Assembly (NCBI GenBank): GCA_900762325.1 | Contig: CAAFGG010000054.1 | Coordinates: 1-33,065, forward strand | Source: an uncultured Collinsella sp. | GTDB lineage: Bacteria; Actinomycetota; Coriobacteriia; Coriobacteriales; Coriobacteriaceae | DNA length: 33,065 nucleotides | Direction: 5' to 3' | Shown: piece by piece, positions 31,091-33,065 of the stretch | Layout: each line of letters begins with the position of its first letter | Position numbering within the stretch: position 1 is the first letter of the stretch | Notes under the pieces: generated by a model | Seen by the model: only the letters and a program-made list of their open reading frames with translations | What the model was told of the DNA's origin: nothing | Databases searched by the model: none | Position numbers and translations under genes: made by a program

Positions 31091-31117
31091 CGACGCTTCC
31101 CGCACCAAACACGCGCC

Positions 31118-31501
31118 CTACAGCTTCATGACGTAGTAGCCCGCGTCCTTCACGGCCGCCTCGAGGACGCCGCGATCGATCGGCTGCTTAGAGCGCACGC
31201 GTGCCGTGTGGTCCGCATACGCCACCGTTGCCCACACGCCATCCAGTGCATTCAGGGCATTGGCCACGTTCTGAGCGCAGCCGTCGCAGCTCATGCCGCC
31301 GATGAGTAGCTCATCACTATAGGGATAGTGTGACGCATCGGTGTCCGTCACAACAACCTTTTTGGCCTTCTTGCCGCACGCACCATCGCTGCAGCAACTT
31401 TTCCCACGCGTCGAGGCGGCAATGCGACGCAGTCCAAAAAACATGCCGATGGCAATTGCAGCCAGCACGACAAGATTCGCGGGGTTGAGCAAGTCGCCCA
31501 T
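31118..31501 (-). CDS. Cys-rich membrane protein fused to heavy-metal-associated domain
   Basis: The 127-residue protein has two parts. Residues 1-45 hold one membrane helix (LVVLAAIAIGMFFGL) followed by a basic Cys-rich tail (CCSDGACGKK), resembling the FeoB-associated Cys-rich membrane protein family. Residues about 60-127 form a heavy-metal-associated (HMA) domain with the metal site GMSCDGCAQNV and a beta-alpha-beta pattern ending DAGYYVMKL. HMA domains bind Cu(I) or similar soft ions. ATG 31501 has GGAAAGGGAA upstream. A palindrome like a CsoR site lies about 30 bases upstream. A copper-handling or iron-transport accessory role is possible. No P-type ATPase or FeoB is visible in the window. 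Confidence 0.8.
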   Translation of the reverse strand: MGDLLNPANLVVLAAIAIGMFFGLRRIAASTRGKSCCSDGACGKKAKKVVVTDTDASHYPYSDELLIGGMSCDGCAQNVANALNALDGVWATVAYADHTARVRSKQPIDRGVLEAAVKDAGYYVMKL

Positions 31502-31530
31502 GCGTTCCCTTTCCAAATAGCCTTATCTAG

Positions 31531-31547
31531 ATACCCCCATGGGGTGT
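31531..31547 (-). promoter_or_regulatory. CsoR-like palindrome upstream of the HMA gene
   Basis: ATACCCCCATGGGGTGT contains the perfect 10-bp palindrome CCCCATGGGG and resembles copper-responsive CsoR operators (TACCC...GGGTA type). It lies in the leader or promoter of the HMA gene. Resemblance by eye. Confidence 0.45.
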
Positions 31548-31609
31548 TCCCATCTTAACTCAAAATCATGTCAGTTCGGTCAATTAGTTTCCCTCTTCAA
31601 ACTTTTTTG

Positions 31610-31652
31610 TTGACCGTAGCTTACTTTCGTGTATAAGTTTTCCTAGGCTAAC
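31610..31652 (+). promoter_or_regulatory. Promoter of the DUF3793 gene with DtxR-like half-site
   Basis: -35 TTGACC (31610-31615) and -10 TATAAG (31632-31637) have a 16-base spacer. CTAGGCTAAC (31643-31652) directly after it matches the right part of the DtxR/IdeR consensus (TTAGGCTAAC core), though the outer arms do not match. Confidence 0.5.
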
Positions 31653-31676
31653 AGTTTAGGATCCGTAAGGGGCACC

Positions 31677-32381
31677 GTGACTCGAACCATAGACATCCCA
31701 ACGTTTCAGGCGGCAGTCGTGCGCAACTGCTCCCCCACGCTCGCAGGCATTAAGCCGGCATCGCTCTTTACCTATCCAGGCACCTACGCCCGCCAGGACG
31801 GCACGTCCGCAACCGGGGCAATTGCAGAGCGCCGAGCCCGTCTGCTCAACGTTATCGCCCAGTGCAATCGCGAACTCGACCCACTCGGCATCCACCTGAG
31901 CGTTTTGGTCTGGCGGCCTTGCGGGGCACTCGTGTACGTGTACCGACCCAAAAGCCTCGCCGCCTACTTCACGGACCCCCGTGCCAAGGCGGCGCTCGCC
32001 AAGGAAGGCTACGACACGAGTGACCTCTCGACATGCCTCGTGCATCTGGCATCACGCATCACGCTCGCGAGCAATAACGCCGCAGAATGTGCTTGTGGCC
32101 AGGCCCGATGCACGCTGTCCCAGCAAGGCAGCTGCACCAACGAATGTGTCTGCGAGTTTCCGCACGAAATAGGCTACTTCCTAGGATACCCCTACGACGA
32201 CGTGCACGAGTTTATCGCCCAGCGCGGCGAGAACTACAAGGTCTTTGGGGCCTGGAAGGTCTACACCAACGTCGAGCAGGCGCTTGCGACGTTTGACGCC
32301 TACCGCGCCTGCACCCAATACCTCACCTTTGTCTATCAACAGGGCTGCAGCCTGGCGCAGCTTGCCCAGGCAACCCGATAG
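31677..32381 (+). CDS. DUF3793 family protein with Cys-rich insert
   Basis: This 234-residue cytoplasmic protein has the DUF3793 pattern: APTLAGIKPASLF-like start (SPTLAGIKPASLFTYPG), LGIHLSVLVWRPCGALVYVYRP in the middle, and FPHEIGYFLGYPYDDVHEFIAQRGENYKVFGAWKVY near the end. The family is of unknown function and often sits with flavodoxin or iron-uptake genes. Between the two conserved halves is an insert of about 25 residues with six Cys (ECACGQARCTLSQQGSCTNE, then CVC) that could bind a metal or iron-sulfur centre; I do not remember this as general in the family. Start GTG 31677 with AAGGGG upstream. A flavodoxin gene follows after 46 bases, probably on the same transcript. Confidence 0.8.
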   Translation: MTRTIDIPTFQAAVVRNCSPTLAGIKPASLFTYPGTYARQDGTSATGAIAERRARLLNVIAQCNRELDPLGIHLSVLVWRPCGALVYVYRPKSLAAYFTDPRAKAALAKEGYDTSDLSTCLVHLASRITLASNNAAECACGQARCTLSQQGSCTNECVCEFPHEIGYFLGYPYDDVHEFIAQRGENYKVFGAWKVYTNVEQALATFDAYRACTQYLTFVYQQGCSLAQLAQATR

Positions 32382-32427
32382 AGCATACAAGCCGCGGCAA
32401 CGCGCCGCACAACCGAAAGGATAAAAC

Positions 32428-32847
32428 ATGAGCAAGATCGCCGTTGTCTATTGGAGCGGCACGGGCAACACCGAGGCCATGGCAAATCTCGTCGCCGAGG
32501 GCGCCACGTCCGCCGGCGCCGAGACCGAGGTCATCCCCTGTGCCGACTTCTCCGCAGATAAGGTAGCCGGCTATGATGCCTTCGCTTTCGGCTGCCCCGC
32601 CATGGGTTCCGAGGAGCTTGAGTATGACGAGTTCCAGCCTATGTGGGACGAGGTCAAGGAGACCCTCGGCGATAAGAAGGTCGCCCTCTTTGGCTCCTAC
32701 TCGTGGGCCGAGGGCGAGTGGATGGACAACTGGAAAGCCGATGCCGACGAGGAGGGCATCAACGTCGTCGATTCCGTCATTTGCTACGATGCGCCCGATG
32801 ATGAGGGCGAGACCGCTTGCAAGGCCCTCGGAGCCGAGCTCGCGTAA
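32428..32847 (+). CDS. Flavodoxin
   Basis: This 139-residue single flavodoxin domain carries the FMN phosphate loop WSGTGNTEAMA at residues 9-19, the second FMN loop GCPAMGSEEL near 60-70 and the third loop GSYSWAEGEWMDNW near 90-103, where aromatic Trp residues can stack on the flavin. It is an acidic, cytoplasmic electron carrier of clostridial-type short length, which typically replaces ferredoxin when iron is scarce. The ATG at 32428 has GAAAGGA upstream. Pairing with DUF3793 and a DtxR-like half-site fits iron limitation control, which is inference. Confidence 0.92.
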   Translation: MSKIAVVYWSGTGNTEAMANLVAEGATSAGAETEVIPCADFSADKVAGYDAFAFGCPAMGSEELEYDEFQPMWDEVKETLGDKKVALFGSYSWAEGEWMDNWKADADEEGINVVDSVICYDAPDDEGETACKALGAELA

Positions 32848-32930
32848 CGAACCCAGGGCCTCCAAAAGAGCCTGCATCAAAGCGCATCCTCATCCCTACA
32901 AAAGAGCGGGGGCTGGATTCAAGTTGAACT

Positions 32931-32969
32931 GCCTCCCATTTCTTGGACACGAGAAATGGGAGGCTTTTT
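32931..32969 (+). terminator. Hairpin at the IS left end
   Basis: GCCTCCCATTTCT pairs perfectly with AGAAATGGGAGGC around TGGACACG, then TTTTT. It acts as an insulating terminator and may also end the flavodoxin transcript. Confidence 0.8.
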
Positions 32970-33065
32970 ATGCGTGTCGACTTGAGGGTGAAACACGACA
33001 TCGAGGCCAGGAAGGCGGCGATCGGGCTCTTCGAGCGAGGGCACGGCTTCGAGTCGGCGGCGAAG
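32970..33065 (+). CDS. IS150-group transposase OrfA, partial (5' end only)
   Basis: The frame opens at ATG 32970 and runs past the window edge (32 codons seen). It reads MRVDLRVKHDIEARKAAI, then GLFERGHGFESAAK, the usual start of the first helix-turn-helix of IS3-family OrfA proteins (a residue run of the kind KxxAIxLFExGxGxxxxAK). In such elements a second frame, orfB with the DDE catalytic domain, follows; it is not in this window. The start codon directly follows the terminator hairpin's T-run, with no clear ribosome site, as is common where IS expression is kept low. Confidence 0.65.
   Translation, partial: MRVDLRVKHDIEARKAAIGLFERGHGFESAAK

Larger units (their letters stand above)
32925..33065 (+). 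mobile_element. Left end of an IS150-group (IS3 family) insertion sequence, cut by window edge
   Basis: From 32925 the sequence TGAACTGCCTCCC, then TTGGACA, resembles the terminal inverted repeat of IS150-group elements. A 13-bp hairpin arm pair inside it (32931-32943 with 32952-32964) is followed by TTTTT, a barrier to transcription from outside. A transposase OrfA-like frame starts at 32970. The right end lies outside the window. Confidence 0.65.

Noticed and set aside
1..33065. CRISPR array, rRNA or tRNA genes
   Set aside because: No regularly spaced repeats, no tRNA-like cloverleaf with a TTC loop and no rRNA-like blocks were noticed. A tRNA covariance search would settle this.

Overview
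The window looks like a chromosomal segment of a gut Coriobacteriia, most likely Collinsella or a close relative. The basis is a mostly high-G+C backbone with dense genes on both strands, GGAGG-type ribosome sites, a fructoselysine-type sugar-amine operon, the DUF3793/flavodoxin pair, and an IS150-group transposase start of a kind I associate with Collinsella. This is recognition from memory, not a database match.

Left part (1-8300): an A+T-rich accessory stretch holds a minus-strand operon of a DUF2087 protein, an MFS exporter and a large radical SAM protein (3846 to 110), then a small conserved protein. Two plus-strand genes of host-like composition follow, one for a Ser/Thr-rich membrane protein and one for a protein with a long acidic linker. 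A second A+T-rich pocket encodes a Tat-exported cysteine-protease-like protein overlapping a lipoprotein.

Middle part (8500-13500): ettA (ribosome-associated ABC-F ATPase), a two-gene sdpR/sdpI-like operon with its own operator, a very small membrane peptide gene that has the layout of a type I toxin-antitoxin locus (11515-11780), tcdA (tRNA ct6A formation) and a TatD-family hydrolase.

Sugar block (13540-27660): the remnant of an FGGY kinase, then a long minus-strand operon (22924 to 14866): YfcC-family transporter, YtcJ-like amidohydrolase, FrlC-like isomerase, FrlB-like deglycase, two PfkB kinases, a second amidohydrolase and YjbQ. A GntR/UTRA regulator sits just upstream, and tandem repeats plus a palindrome lie at the operon promoter. 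The core resembles Amadori-product (fructoselysine) use: uptake, epimerisation, phosphorylation, deglycation to glucose 6-phosphate. Both amidohydrolases have lost the usual first-strand His-x-His metal motif. Two HAD phosphatases and pgi follow, so the released hexose phosphate could enter glycolysis nearby.

Right part (27650-33065): an inverted pair of 25-bp repeats brackets a short Fe-ADH-like protein and a PAP2 phosphatase. Then come an SOS-type promoter with a Y-family polymerase/YolD operon, a Cys-rich membrane protein fused to a heavy-metal domain, a DUF3793 protein and a flavodoxin (a metal/iron-flavoured set), and the left end of an IS150-group insertion sequence cut by the window edge. 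I saw no rRNA, tRNA or CRISPR array. No stretch over about 300 bases lacks a gene.
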